Source: Diploptera punctata
Taxonomy: Eukaryota; Arthropoda; Insecta; Blattodea; Blaberidae
Length of the DNA: 64,000 nucleotides
Assembly: GCA_030220185.1 (NCBI GenBank)
Contig: JASPKZ010009889.1
Coordinates: 62,001-126,000, forward strand
Direction of reading: 5' to 3'
Positions 20,460 to 31,910 of the stretch are shown in pieces; the stretch's first letter is position 1, and every line of letters begins with the position of its first letter. The position numbers and the translations under genes are program-made. The notes beneath the pieces were generated by a model. It saw nothing but the letters and a program-made list of their open reading frames with translations, was not told the origin of the DNA and did not search any database.

Positions 20460-21017
20460 AAATGCAGTGCATTTATTGTCTGTCCAACGAATCTGTGCCC
20501 CCGTAAGATATGTGAACTAAAGCCTACTTCCTTTTCTGCCTCGGCAAATCATTTCCCTCCATGCATTCCTATCTCTCTCCCTCTCTTTCACTTGCATCCA
20601 GTGTTGTCAACACAGCTCCAACCTTGAATTATTCAATATTCAAGAGCCATGACACTGGGGGAAGTTTGGCAACATCCCTACTTGATAAGTCACTTTGGTT
20701 ATCATTTGATGTAGGGGGGGGGGGAGTGTGGTGAAATGGTATGAGTATAGATGTGTAATTTTCTAAAAACGATGTCAGCGCTGTAGGGGCACAGATCCGT
20801 TGGTCCGAGTATAACTAACATTAACAATTAACAGCACATGGATTACTAGCCACTGTCCAATATGTCAGAAATGTATTGCTGATGGTATATGATACCTATA
20901 CCAGTAACTCCAACCTACCATTCCTTGATAATGGCATGTGGGATCATGTCAAAACGTGGAAATCAGTGGCCAGAGACAACCTTGAATCCATGATGCAGAA
21001 AACCCAATCAACTTTTC

Positions 21018-21020
<3 letters not shown>
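20460..21020 (+). mobile_element. PLE-2 non-coding tail
   Basis: Segments such as AACAGCACATGGATTACTAG, CAGAAATGTATTGCTG and TAATGGCATGTGGGATCATG match the copy at 48840-49150. The tail ends next to a TA repeat, as the other copy does. 20500-20800 has a low-complexity G run and no gene. Confidence 0.6.

Positions 21021-21022
<2 letters not shown>

Positions 21023-21072
<50 letters not shown>
21023..21072. repeat. (TA)n(TG)n microsatellite
   Basis: About 28 bases of TA repeat pass directly into about 22 bases of TG repeat, at the end of the PLE-2 tail. Confidence 0.9.
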
Positions 21073-21073
<1 letters not shown>

Positions 21074-21574
21074 TTTTTCCATGTATTGATGCATGTTTTA
21101 TGTTATTAAGTTTACAATAGCAATCATATTTATTTTATATTTATCTATATTTATTTTCTTATATGTCTCATCATTTAATTAAGCGCTTCAAACAACCACT
21201 ACATATTCTGTTTCATTCACAATAATTCTGATGTAATAATTTAGAAATATTTAAACTTAAGGAACTATGTATATTACTGGTGTCGAAATGAAACAAAATT
21301 TTCCAGGTTTGAAGGCCATGAAGTTATTATCCTTATGTTTTGTCACAAAGTGAGGAAATTCCAAAATATTTTAAGCCAATTGCTAAAACAAACTCTAAAC
21401 CATGACCATAATTTTAAAACTTTTTCTATTGTTTCCAGGACATGTACCATATAAAATTTGAAAATCTATAGTCATGATTATTTTTTTTGTAATCAGCTCT
21501 TTATTAATTCCCGTTATATGCACTATTTTTTAATTATCTATTTCAACTATTTATTCACACTTTTTCTTTTCCAA
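21073..21574. other. No gene recognised
   Basis: AT-rich intron sequence without assignable repeats. Confidence 0.4.
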
Positions 21575-21825
21575 GCCTTAGCATAGTTAGATAAGGCAAT
21601 ATGCTACAAACTGGAAGGTCGGAGATTTGAGTCACAACTGGGATCAGAATTTTTTTAAACAGCCTCAAACCTTTTGGCGGCATTATGGCTTGAGTTTGAC
21701 TCAACCAGATATTTGCTCTAAGAGTAAAGGCAGCTGCCATATAGGACTGAAATCTTGTGTTGATTGTCTAGAATGATGAGAGCTTTAACCTCCCAAGGCC
21801 AGTAGTGTGATCACTTTCGCTTTTT
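21575..21825 (+). mobile_element. SINE-2, degenerate copy
   Basis: TAAGGCAATATGCTACAAAC, GGAGATTTGAGTCACAAC and CAAACCTTTTGGCGGCAT match SINE-2 with many changes. The A-box start is damaged, so it is unlikely to be transcribed by pol III. Confidence 0.7.
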
Positions 21826-21845
21826 TTTTAATTTAATTAATTTAA

Positions 21846-22480
21846 CCTTCCGTCGGGCGCATCTGATCTGAGAGGCACAGGTTGTCAATTTTGTCCCATT
21901 CCACTGCCATCAGATGGCGTTGACGACTGGGCATCCAAGTAGTTGTTTCTTTTTACCTGCTTTAAACAACCACCCCACTCAGTTTGCTCTCGACTGTTAC
22001 CACGGTGGGTAGTAAATATTTTGTTCAGAGAAGCTCATTGCACCCGAAGTCATTACATTATTGAAGATGTGTATTTTAAAAATATTTGCAAAAAGAAAAT
22101 TATTTATTTAACTTATTTAGACTAAATAACGTTATATTCTTGAATAATTTTGCTAAAAACATAGGCTAAATGTTGATAATGTGAACTATTTTCAAGTATA
22201 TTTGAACTGAACCTAACTTGTTCTTACTTTTATATCATGTTGTTTGGAGGCTTGTCACAAATTTTCTTAAAATTTGTTTAATCAATATTATGTACAATAA
22301 AAAGTTTTCTAGCAGCTAATTTTTAATATTTTATCCATTATACATTCCTAACAATAACATTTCTTCCACTTCCCATTGTTTAGATTGGCAAACAATGCAT
22401 TAAATAATTTTTTAAGCATGTGCTGATCAGGCATATTGTGCCCAAACTCGACGGTCAGAAGTATTGCACCCGACGGAAGG
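21846..22480. mobile_element. TTAA-flanked MITE, piggyBac type
   Basis: TTAA occurs at 21842-21845 and 22481-22484. Directly inside, CCTTCCGTCGGGCGCA and its complement TGCACCCGACGGAAGG form terminal inverted repeats of 16 bp with one mismatch. The 635-bp interior has no transposase frame. The TTAA target and CC-starting repeat fit piggyBac-type transposition; no autonomous partner is in the window. Confidence 0.8.
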
Positions 22481-22484
22481 TTAA

Positions 22485-22779
22485 TGAATCAGCAACAGGT
22501 AATAAAACTCAGACCTTAAAGAGGAAGAATAACTTAATGAAATCTTAATCTATAAAAAATATTTAAAAAAAGGTGGTATTTATGACAATTTTTTAAATCC
22601 TAAAATATGCATAGGTCTTAGGCTATTTAATGTGTCATCCTTCCTTCTAGAGTATGGAAGAAACCTAACTCCCCCTCAAAAACTGAGGATAGCAAGCGTT
22701 GGTGTTCAGATAAATAGTTCAATCACTGGAATCAAGGCTGTGGGCTGATAATCTCACCTCTTAAATATTTACCATCAAA
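22485..22779. other. No gene recognised
   Basis: Spacer with no recognised coding or repeat feature. Confidence 0.35.
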
Positions 22780-23515
22780 GAAACCAAAATGAAGGAAAGC
22801 TGGAAGGATTTTAAGTTGATTGTCTTGGACTCAAAACAATGCACACAAATTGGATTCTCAAATGATATTGATAATGAAGAAAGCAGGAAGCTTGGTACAA
22901 GTTGAAGCTGAAATGGTGAAATATGAAATAACTATCCTATATATCAGTGAATTAAGATGGAATTCTTTTGGAGAAATTAGAACTTCAAACTGAAATGCTT
23001 AATTGTAGCCTATGGAAGACAGAAATATAGCAATACTGGCTTTGGAATGGAATCCCAAAGGAATGACCATATGAAGTGGAAGACCCATATTTACTTGGTG
23101 AAATACTGTGAGAAGGGAAGCTGAGTAATTGGGGAAGAATTAAAGTGAAATTAAGATGCTGGTAAAGAATAGAATCTGTTGGCAATCTTTCTTAAAGGCC
23201 CCATTCTCCTTGAAGGGATGATGGAACTACTACTCTTCCTGATTTCATATGGAAAGGGTTTCATCTCATCATCTTACATTTTTTTTTCCCCAGATATAAC
23301 TATGTTATGAGGTGTCAATTTTCTGATTCTAATATTAATGCTAGACACTGTATACAATTACACATGGGATTTGACCTGTCTGCTGGAGCGTAAGTTATTA
23401 TTAAGTTCCAATCAAGTGAACACCTGCTATACATGAATTTGAACATTGTCACATATCAAGACAGTTGTGGTGGACAGACCATATTAAAAGAATGTGATAG
23501 TCAAGGCATGAATTG
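22780..23515 (+). mobile_element. LINE endonuclease remnant
   Basis: EAEMVKYEITILYISELRWN, SFGEIRTSN and, after a stop, EDRNIAILALEWNPKGM follow the pattern of the apurinic-like endonuclease of RTE-like LINEs (Y.LDILGLSE.RW...G). Near 23470, AAGACAGTTGTGGTGGACAG resembles a LINE C-terminal WxGH block. It is highly decayed. Confidence 0.4.
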
Positions 23516-23639
23516 ATAGAAAGGGGGGGGGAGAGATACTAGGGATTGTCCCCCTGAAAAATTTAGAACACCCTGTTGAAAAGGTATTTATTTAACCCTG
23601 CCAGGGACAGCAATTTTTTCTTTTAGATCCTAGAATGGA

Positions 23640-23955
23640 AAATGAAGATTGAAAAGTGTTGTGGACACGCAGATTCTATTAATAGATAAACAAAAGGAAC
23701 TCATGGTTTGGGAAAAAAATCTACATTCAGAAAAAAACAAGAAAGAAAAACTTATGAACTTCAAAATTCCCGCGGATTCTGACCTGATCTGAAGGTTTAT
23801 CAGTCCACCAACAGAGGAAAGAAGAAGTGGTTCTTCCGATCGACATAACATCAGTTGGCAAAAGTGTACTGAGGATGGGGTTGCCAAGACCCTGAAATTG
23901 CGATCTACTTAGAAGATTGAATATGAAGAGAGGTATAAAACATTTATCTTAGTGT
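23640..23955 (+). mobile_element. PLE-1 3' tail and terminus
   Basis: Plus-strand tail sequence (GGAACTCATGGTTTGGGAAA, AACTTATGAACTTCAAAATT, GTCCACCAACAGAGG, CCGATCGACATAACATCAGT) matches the fragment at 4060-4400. It ends with a hammerhead-like core at 23865-23909 and GAGAGGTATAAAACATTT. The endonuclease domain is missing. Confidence 0.75.
23865..23909 (+). ncRNA. Hammerhead-ribozyme-like motif in a PLE terminus
   Basis: CUGAGGA (23869-23875) is followed by a stem II with a GGG/CCC core and then GAAA (23894-23897). A minimal stem III (AU-UGCG-AU) ends in C at 23905, the canonical cleavage nucleotide. Stem I pairs GUA with UAC. The U after A9 is again unpaired. Hammerheads in PLE ends are established; activity is untested. 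Confidence 0.5.
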
Positions 23956-24099
23956 TTAATTATCTACCTTCTCAATTCCTACACTTATCCAGGACTTACA
24001 AACATTTACATATAAAAACGAATTAAGCAGAACTGAGTTATGTATAAACCAGGATCAACTGTATCGATATGTTTAGTAACTAATGGTCTGTTTCAAGAC

Positions 24100-24500
24100 A
24101 TGTAGGTGATCATCATTGCTAGTGCAGTCGTAAATATTTTCTCCTGAGGTGGAATTTGAACCATGGGTTTGGTGATATACCATTATGTTACCAAGGTAGG
24201 CCTATACTTTATGATTTTTTTTTACTCTAATCCTCAAGTCCCTATAAATAATGAAAAATGCATTCTTATGATTTTAATGAGGAATTCTAATAGTATAAAA
24301 CCATTATTCTGAGGTTTTGCTATTATGTCTGCTAATTCCATAAATGAAAATTACTGATTTCAGAGAGCTGTTATGATTAATAACATTTGAAAATAAATTT
24401 GTACTTCAGCAAGGATCTGAACCATAAATTTCCTTTACATGCTACCTAACTACCATTAAGCTATTTTGGCACATCCTCCAGATTAAGCTCAACTTTGATC
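24100..24500 (-). repeat. Two decayed tRNA-like sequences
   Basis: GGAATTTGAACCATGGG (about 24150) and GGATCTGAACCATAAATTTC (about 24413) each carry a B-box complement. Each is followed at about 40-50 bp by an A-box complement (TACCATTATGTTACC; CTACCATTAAGCTA). They are probably relics of a SINE head. The spacer holds no gene. Confidence 0.35.
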
Positions 24501-24589
24501 TGCTCGTCTAGTTCTGTAGTTCATAGAATTCTCCTGGCAATAAAAATCTTGGAAGGGAAGTAAAGTTTTAAGCTGTGGATCTAATGTCC

Positions 24590-24995
24590 TTATTATTATT
24601 TGTTTTGTCAATTGTATTTGAGAATAAAGTTCTTAGGAAATTTTTTGGACCAAAGAGAGATGAACAGAAGGTGAATGGAGATCACATAACAGTGAGCTAC
24701 ATGATCTTTATAGGAAACCATAGGCCTATATAATAAGGACAGTTAAGTCTCATAAACTGAAATGGACAGGGCATGTGACACAAATGGGGAATGGAAACTT
24801 TTTTTAGGAAAATCAGAAGGAAAATGCTTAGTTAGTAGGCCAAGAATGAGTGTGGAAGAATAATGTTAACCATGATTTGAGGGAAATAGATTATACAGAA
24901 GATGATTGGAAAACATTAGTTCAGGATAGGGATGTGTGGAGAGTTTGTGTATGTGCCGTCAAGAACCTATGGATTCAACAGTGCCAGTGAATTAG
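24590..24995 (+). mobile_element. LINE-A 3'-end fragment
   Basis: The segment aligns with the last 400 bp of the full-length element: TTTGGACCAAAGAGAGATGA, CTTTATAGGAAACC, GGACAGGGCATGTGACA, GATTGGAAAACATTAG and CAGTGCCAGTGAATTAGT. Indels and stops make it non-coding. Confidence 0.85.
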
Positions 24996-24999
24996 TTAG

Positions 25000-26072
25000 A
25001 TCAAATATGATTATAATTAGATTTACAGGAGTAAAAGATCTCAAATATGAAATAAAGAGGCATCTGAGCAAAATTTGTCAGCACTGTCATTGTGCCACTA
25101 ATGACCTGAGTTGTTAAAGAGAATTGTTAAATAAAACACTATTATTACTATTACTACTACTACCTCCACCACCATAAAGGTCAATATTATCAATCAAAAT
25201 GATGTTTTCATCACAGCAATTTTTTTGTTAATAATTTCAATCTTCCACTTGTGCAGAGTACTATTTTATAACTTAGAGAAAATTTTGTATCAAGTTTCAA
25301 ACCTTTTTTCAGACATAATCATGTATAATTCTCTATATACAATTGTATTCTAAATATTTTCCTGTGTATGCTCTTTCAACATTCATGAAGGAGACCAGAT
25401 ATATTTTAAAACAAAATTAAAGGCTACTTAAATGTATTCCAGTATGTAAAATAATAATGTATTATAGTCACAGAAAGTAAACCCAACAATATGTTCCATA
25501 TAACAACAAAACTATTCTACAGTTGTAGTATAATTTCTAGTAATCTATTATTTTAAAATCTTTGTTTGGTCTAATTTCACATTCCGTAAAAACTCTATGT
25601 TAAATAAATATAAACAACATATTTAATATAACTCTTTTCAACGTAAGCTTATCCATTTGACAGCATAACCCATCAGGACAGGTAAATTGCAAGAAATGTC
25701 AAGAGTATGACAACTCTCATTCATTGGATTTTGCTCCCTTAAGAATGAATGCATAATGTTAAACAAATACATGACAGATTTTTAAGCTATATATTTATTT
25801 TATTTTGATTAGATGAGTATACAATATCATTAAAAAGGAAATACTAAATAACTTCAGCTTCCTAGTGTAAGCAGTGATCTCCGACATGCTATAGTTTTAT
25901 ATGTATTATAAGCAAGTCAATTATATGTGCACTTTAGCTATATTATCTGGTAGTATCTAACTCAATTAGAATACATTAAATTTTTCAAAGGTTTATGTAA
26001 ACAACAGACTATTTTGCTGTTTAACCTGTTATAAGTCAGCCATTTTGATAAACATATGGCGACTGCTCTTAC
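25000..26072. other. Intron sequence, no gene recognised
   Basis: AT-rich sequence with a short TAC/TAT microsatellite near 25140. It forms the 5' part of macoilin intron 1. I see no exon, tRNA-like or repeat signature. Confidence 0.5.
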
Positions 26073-26152
26073 CTTCCGTAAATTCCTTCGGTAATTTTGT
26101 TTCGCTTTAACGGCCTCCGAAGCTTGCCACATTCGGCATTTCTTCTCTTCAT
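26073..26152 (-). CDS. Macoilin, coding exon 1 with start codon
   Basis: The exon encodes MKRRNAECGKLRRPLKRNKI and TEGIYG, then the first two bases of serine. This is the characteristic basic N-terminus of macoilin. ATG is at 26152-26150, and the donor GTAAGAG starts at 26072 with phase 2, matching exon 2. The protein is an ER/neuronal multi-pass membrane protein. Intron 1 is about 15.5 kb, expanded by transposons. Confidence 0.93.
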
Positions 26153-26537
26153 ATTCCTTGTCACTTTCACCACCTTAATGTAATTTTACAAAATTAACAC
26201 AAAATAATTCAATTCAGTTTATCTTCCAATATATCGCCCTATTATCAATCTCTTTGTTGTCATCCGTCTCGAGCACTGCCGGCTAAATCGTAAAATTTTG
26301 GTACTGATGCACTAAAAATGTCTACTGCTATAATAACAGTACGTTGATCGCACAAGTACTATCTAAGATGCACTGGTCATCCTGGCGGAGTTTAGATAAA
26401 TGTCATATCGGAAAATGTAGATAATGATTTATTTCGTCTTCTTATACTGTTATTTACTTTAAGTTTTATTTGCTTGTAAATTCTACCAGATAAGTGTAAT
26501 TGGCAAATTAACGATAAAATTGTGTGTCATTTTAAAC
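26153..26537. promoter_or_regulatory. Probable divergent promoter region
   Basis: 385 bp separate the macoilin ATG from a plus-strand ATG with a strong donor. The interval contains no recognised transposon, unlike its surroundings, which suggests constraint. I see no convincing TATA box or initiator. Divergent transcription is an inference from the two start codons. Confidence 0.4.
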
Positions 26538-26552
26538 ATGGCTAATTATATG
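26538..26552 (+). CDS. Candidate first coding exon of the plus-strand membrane-protein gene
   Basis: AAACATGG is a good start context. ATG-GCT-AAT-TAT-ATG (MANYM) is followed at once by GTGAGT, a consensus donor, and ends in phase 0. The next recognised plus-strand exon (42802) must be entered in phase 0, so the two can join in frame. No homology supports it because the exon is so short. Confidence 0.4.
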
Positions 26553-26629
26553 GTGAGTAAAAACCTCACTCTTTTATTCGCCTTTGTTCTGTTTGTTACT
26601 ACGCATTTATTACCATAAAAATCTCAATG

Positions 26630-26990
26630 GCGCGATAGGCCTAGAAGTCCCTTGGCCTACCATTCGGTTGCTGGCTTCATATCTATATCTGTTTATCACA
26701 GAAGTGGACGATCATCCAGCCAATCTAGGGGTGACATGTGGTTAGCATGCCGGGTCCCACAGCCGATGTTAGCTGGTTTCTCAACTTAGAGCCGCTACTT
26801 GGTGTAGCTACCCAAATTCAACATGATCCCAAGTTGGCACAAGTCCCATACTGGCCAAAGTTCCATGAGAAAATTTCTTCCCGCATGAGAACTTGACCAA
26901 GGCATCATTCCTTGAACGACTTGGGGAAATACTTTCCAACATGTGACAAAAATGTTGGATAAAGTTTCTACTAAACGCAGTGAGAAATTT
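26630..26990 (-). mobile_element. SINE-5, reverse orientation
   Basis: AGGCCTAGAAGTCCCTTGGC, GTGACATGTGGTTAGCATG, GTAGCTACCCAAATTC and the head complement GGCATCATTCCTTGAACGAC match the copies at 45236-45410 and 63037-63650. The tRNA-like head lies at the right end. Confidence 0.7.
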
Positions 26991-26999
26991 TTCAAAGCC

Positions 27000-27560
27000 C
27001 CAGGCAGACACCATGCACGTGTGCCAACAAACGCAAAGTGGTTTACTCTATGGAATATCTAATGTAGCCAACATATACACGATATTTAACGAACCTAAAA
27101 GCTAACCTAACACAATTTAAGCACTCTGACCTGTGAAAAGAATGTAGTGCCCATAATAAATTGTAAATTCTGAAGTACATACCCCATGTTGGCTGCACTG
27201 TTGTTGAATAGAATATTCATTAAAATCAATATGGCTCCATGTCTTCATGTTACGTATATAGTTAAATATCATAGGAAAATATATTGAAATAATCGTTAGA
27301 AAAAATGTAAAATTTATTGTAAATGGTGGAAAATTATTTGAAAATAAAACCCTGTTGGCGCATGCACATGGTGTCTGCCAGGATTTCTAAGTTCCAACCA
27401 TACACCATGGACATGTGTCAACAGACATGAAACGATTTACACTATGGAATCATGGGATGCAGCCAACACATACACAATATTTGAACTCGCTTTGCCAACC
27501 AACCTAAAAGCTAACCTAATGCAATTTAAGTACTCTAACCTGTGAAAGAATGCAAGGATA
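27000..27560. repeat. Duplicated dispersed repeat
   Basis: The segment about 27010-27145 (CACCATGCACGTGTGCCAAC, AACCTAAAAGCTAACCTAA) recurs at 27410-27545 with moderate divergence. The intervening 27220-27350 (AAAATCAATATGGCTCCATG) has a relative at 38575-38710. It looks like two partial copies of one uncharacterised repeat. No coding signal. Confidence 0.55.
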
Positions 27561-27909
27561 ATGTGTACTCTTTGTCTTGCATGAATTCTTGTAAGTTCTA
27601 CAGAATCGCAGTGCGCATGCAGGAGTTGCTGTAATGGTTAATGTAGCTTCCGGTAGATGGCTCTGAAGTCGGCATAACCGACTTTTGGAATAAATTCCCA
27701 AATGCTAAAAAAATGGTATCTTTACCTTGTCGTGGTGGAGTGGCTTGCGTGCTTAAATGATCCTGAGAGCTATGCCGACGGTAGCATTGCTGCCGATAGG
27801 GTTACCCATGCCAGACTGGTCGAAGGTGATAAACCAGACGAAAAAAGAACCTTGGTCGAAAGAGTGACGATCTTTCACCGTAAAAATAGAACCGTCAAGA
27901 AATGCAGAC

Positions 27910-29129
27910 ATGGGTTCAACTGGGGTAAAATTTTCCGGAGGTCAAATAGTCCCCCATTCGGTTCTCCGGGCGGGGACTACTTCAGGGAACCCATGCCAAA
28001 GGCTCAAACACAAGGACATGTTCCTAGGAACATGGAATGTTAGGACTTTATACAATAGCGGGGCACTAGAGATATTAACAAGGGAACTAGATAAATTGCC
28101 CTTGGATATAGTCGCTTTACAGGAAGTTAGGTGGCCAGGAGAAGGTAGTCAGGAATCAGGAAGCTTTGCATTATACTACGGGGGTGCAGAAAGACCTGCA
28201 TTTGGAACGGGTTTTTTAGTCAGAAGGAGGATCCTATCCGCTATCCGAGATATTAAGTTTGTTAGTGATACATAATTCTAAAGGGTAAACAACATGATTT
28301 TATAATTGTAAATGTACATACCCCCACAGAAGATAAAGATGACAAGATCAAGGATGAGTTCTATGAAGAATTAGAATGCGTATTTGATAGCCTTTCACGA
28401 TATCATATGAAAATTGTCTTAGGAGATTTTAATGCAAAAGTGGGGCGGGAAGATATATTCAAACCAACAATAGGCAAATTCAGTCTTCATGAAGATAGTA
28501 ATGACAACGCGGTTAGATTAGTCACATTTGCCACATCAAAGAATCTCATTGTTAAGAGCACAGCATTTCAGCATAAGGATATACATAAATACACTTGGAC
28601 GTCCCCAGATGGAGAAACTCGTAACCAGATAGATCATGTATTAGTGGATAAACGCTGGCACAGTAGCATCATTGATGTTAAATCAGTTAGAGGGACAGAC
28701 TGCAATTCGGATCATCATCTGGTCAGAGTGAAAATCAGACAACGGCTATCGCTTATGAGAGGAACAAACGCTAAAGATGATTCTGTAAAATTTGAATTAA
28801 AAAACTTGAAAAATGATGAAATGCGGCAAGAATACCAAATCAAAATTGCTAATAGATTTGAAGAACTGGGATCTTCCAATGACAATGTGGAAAACGAAGA
28901 AGAAACTGATATAAATAAAGAATGGGAGGCTATAAGAGATACTATTAAATTGTCAACATCAGAAAGCATTGGTTGTTTAAAAAAGAGGCAAAACAAGAAA
29001 TGGTTTGATGAGGAATGTGCCGACATTGTAAAGAAAAGAAAGCTAGCAAAAATGAAATGGTTACATGAGCCAAATGAGGTAAATTTAGAGCAATTGGGTA
29101 GTATTAGATGGGAACCACCAAGCTACTAA
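27910..29129 (+). pseudogene. LINE-A endonuclease region
   Basis: FLGTWNVRTLYNSGAL, IVALQEVRWPGEGSQESGSF and YYGGAERPAFGTGFLVRR (27910-28275) are followed after a frameshift by IIVNVHTPTEDKDDKI, KIVLGDFNAKVGREDIF, RNQIDHVLVDKRW and CNSDHHLVRVKIR. These are the catalytic blocks of the apurinic-like endonuclease (N, QE, GDFN, SDH). The broken frame near 28270 is the only defect inside the domain that I can see. Confidence 0.85.
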
Positions 29130-30935
29130 AGAGTAAAAAGAGGGAATATTTGAGAGAGAAGATTAATGATCTTGAAATGAATGCAAAAAATAGGAACATT
29201 AGAGAATTATATCAGGGAATTAGTATAGAGAAGAAAGGGTTTCAGGCTAGAACAAACATAATTCGGAATGAAAATGGGGATATGATTGCAGATTCCAGGA
29301 GTATATTAAATAGATGGAAAAGTTACTTTAATCAGCTATTAAATGTACATACAGAACAGGACATTGAGGAGGATAATTTACAGACAGCAGAAATGCTAGT
29401 CGCAGAGCCAAGTGCATTAGAGGTTGAAATGGCGATTGAAAAATTGAAGATGTATAAAGCATCAGGTTCAGATGAGATCCCAGCAGAACTGATAAAATCA
29501 GGGGGAGAAAAATTGATGGACAAGGTACGCTGGTTGCTTAGTATGATTTGGGAAAAGAAGCTCTTCCAGATGAATGGAAAGAGTCAATTATCGTACCAAT
29601 TTATAAGAAAGGAGATAAAACTGATTGCAACAACTACAGGGCATCTCATTACTTTCAACTTCGTACAAAATTCTAACAAATATATTAGTAAGCAGACTTA
29701 CTCCCTATATTGATGACATTCTAGGAGATCATCAATGTGCATTTAGAAGAAACAGGTCTACAACAGATCAGATTTTTAGTATAAGACAGATTTTAGAAAA
29801 GAAATGGGAATATAATGGTACTATACATCAACTGTATGTAGACTTCAAAAAAGCATATGATTCAATTAAGAGGGAGAAGTTATATAGTATCCTGCTGGAG
29901 TTCGGAATTCCTAAAAAGTTAGTTAGACATATACGAATGTGTCTAAATGGCACAAAGAGTAGGGTGCATGTAGGCAAAGAGTTTTCGGACACTTTTGAAA
30001 TCCAGAATGGGTTGAAGCAAGGAGATGCACTATCTCCTCTACTATTTAATTTTGTACTAGAGCATGCCATTAAGTCTTTAGAGAATGAGGAAGGCTTACA
30101 ACTCAATGGTATTAATAAGCTGTTAGTTTATGCTGATGATGTAGTATTGTTGGCCGATAGCGAGGAGATCCTAAAGGACAACACGCACACACTATTGAGT
30201 AACACTAAGAAATTAGGACTGGAAGTAAATATCAATAAAACTAAATATATGGTCACACGTAGAAATTCATTATATAATGGAAATGGACAGCTAATGACAA
30301 ATGAGGGAAATTTTGAGGAAGTGGCTGAATTCAAATACCTAGGAACAATAATCACAAATAGGAATGAGATGCACAAAGAAATTAAACATAGGCTCAATTC
30401 TGGAAATGCATGCTATTATGCATTGCAGAGACTCTTGATGTCCCAACTCCTTTCAAAAAACGTTAAACTGAAAATATATAAAACTATTATTCTACCAGTT
30501 ATATTATATGGGTGTGAAACATGGACTCTTACTTTAAGAGAGGAAAGAAGATTACAAGTATTTCAGAATAAAGTACTTAGGAAAATATTTGGACCAAAGA
30601 GAGATAAACAGACAGGTGAATGGAGAAGACTACATAACAATGAACTACATGGTCTTTATAGGAAGCCAGATATAATAAGAACAGTCAAGTCTCGTAGACT
30701 GCGATGGGCAGGACATGTTGCACGTATGGGGAATGAAAGACTTGCATGGAAGCTTCTTGTAGGAAAGCCAGAGGGAAAACGCCCAGTTGGTAGACCAAGA
30801 ATGAGGTGGGAGAATAACATTAACTATGATTTGAGAGAAGTAAATTATACAGGGAATGATTGGAAAGCATTAGCTCAGGATAGGGATGTATGGAGAGCTT
30901 ATGTCCGTGCGGCCATTAACCTACAGGTTCGATAG
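29108..30935 (+). pseudogene. LINE-A reverse transcriptase region
   Basis: The linker and fingers (29108-29560) include KMYKASGSDEIPAELIKSGG. After a frameshift the long frame to 30935 carries AFRRNRSTTDQIFSIRQILE, YVDFKKAYDSIKREKLY, NGLKQGDALSPLLFNFVLE and the active site LLVYADDVVLLADS. VILYGCETWTL, RLRWAGHVARMGNE and GKRPVGRPRMRWE follow. All RT motifs look intact in this last frame. It ends in a stop just before the 3' tail. Confidence 0.88.
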
Positions 30936-30979
30936 TGCCAGTGAGTAAGTATGTAAGTAAGTAATGCTAAAAAAAATGG

Positions 30980-31165
30980 ACATAAACTAACTTCCCATTT
31001 TCTAACCTAACAAAACAAATTACATGCATATTATTTCATAAATTATAAATTCATTTTATGTACACTACCTTGTCCCATCGGAATCTAACAAATTGAAGTT
31101 AATTTTTTGAAATATGGTTTGGAAATATTTACGAATATTGGTAACACCGATTTGAGAGCCACCTA
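30980..31165. other. Short spacer
   Basis: Nothing recognised between the LINE-A target-site copy and the next LINE fragment. Confidence 0.35.
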
Positions 31166-31169
31166 GCAG

Positions 31170-31910
31170 ATGTTACATTAAGCATTTGCGCATCTGTAGA
31201 ACTTGATTCACCAGATTTAATAGCAACAACAGAGGACAAACTACAAAGAATGCTATATAAACTAAATGAAATATCAAAAAAATACAACATGGAAATATCA
31301 TCAGAAAAATAAAAAACAGTGGCCTTCAAGGGTGCTCATCCAGTTCGGACAAAGATAATATTAGAAAATGAACCAATAGAACAAGTGGTAAGATATAACT
31401 TCCTAGGTTACAAAATATCATACACAGCAGAAACAGATATAAATAACAAACTTAATAAGTTTAATTATATAACAGGAACATATAAAAGAACTTTGAAAAT
31501 AAAGCCAGGAAAGGCTCTATAATGAAATTATACAAGACAATATCAGTGCCTATTATTACTTATGGATCCGAAACATGGACAGTGACAACACAACAATCTG
31601 CCAGAATACAAGCTGCCGAAATAAGATTCCTCTGACAAATAGGGTATCAAAGAACAGACAAAAAAACATAACACAGAAATAAGACAACAACTAAAAGTAC
31701 AGGAATTAAACACAACAATAGAGAAATACAGAACAAACTGGAAAGAACACTTGGCAAGGATGACTGAGAATAGAATACCAAAAGCAGCATACAGCTATTC
31801 ACCATGAGGAAGAAGAAGTTTGGGAGGACCAAAGAAAAGATGGAAACAGATGGAGCCAGAACAGGCCAGTAAATAAGCCTAAACCATGATGAAGAAGAAG
31901 AAAAAAATAT
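31170..31910 (+). mobile_element. LINE-B 3' fragment
   Basis: KTVAFKGAHPVRTKIILENE, YNFLGYKISYTAETDINNKL and, after frame breaks, TISVPIITYGSETWTV and RTLGKDD-like sequence match the RT thumb and C-terminus of the LINE at 8057-8940. It ends with GATGAAGAAGAAG. Several stops are present. Confidence 0.75.

Larger units (their letters stand above)
27717..30962 (+). mobile_element. LINE-A, full-length RTE-like non-LTR retrotransposon, frame-broken
   Basis: The 3.2-kb element starts TATCTTTACCTTGTCGTGG and ends in a TAAG-type tail. AATGCTAAAAAAATGG (27701-27716) and the same word with one extra A (30963-30979) are its target-site duplication. It encodes an AP-type endonuclease then an RT. At least three frameshifts (near 28270, 29110 and 29560) inactivate it. 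Six or more truncated relatives lie in this window. RTE-like assignment rests on the endonuclease-RT layout, the short 3' UTR and the microsatellite tail. Confidence 0.92.
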
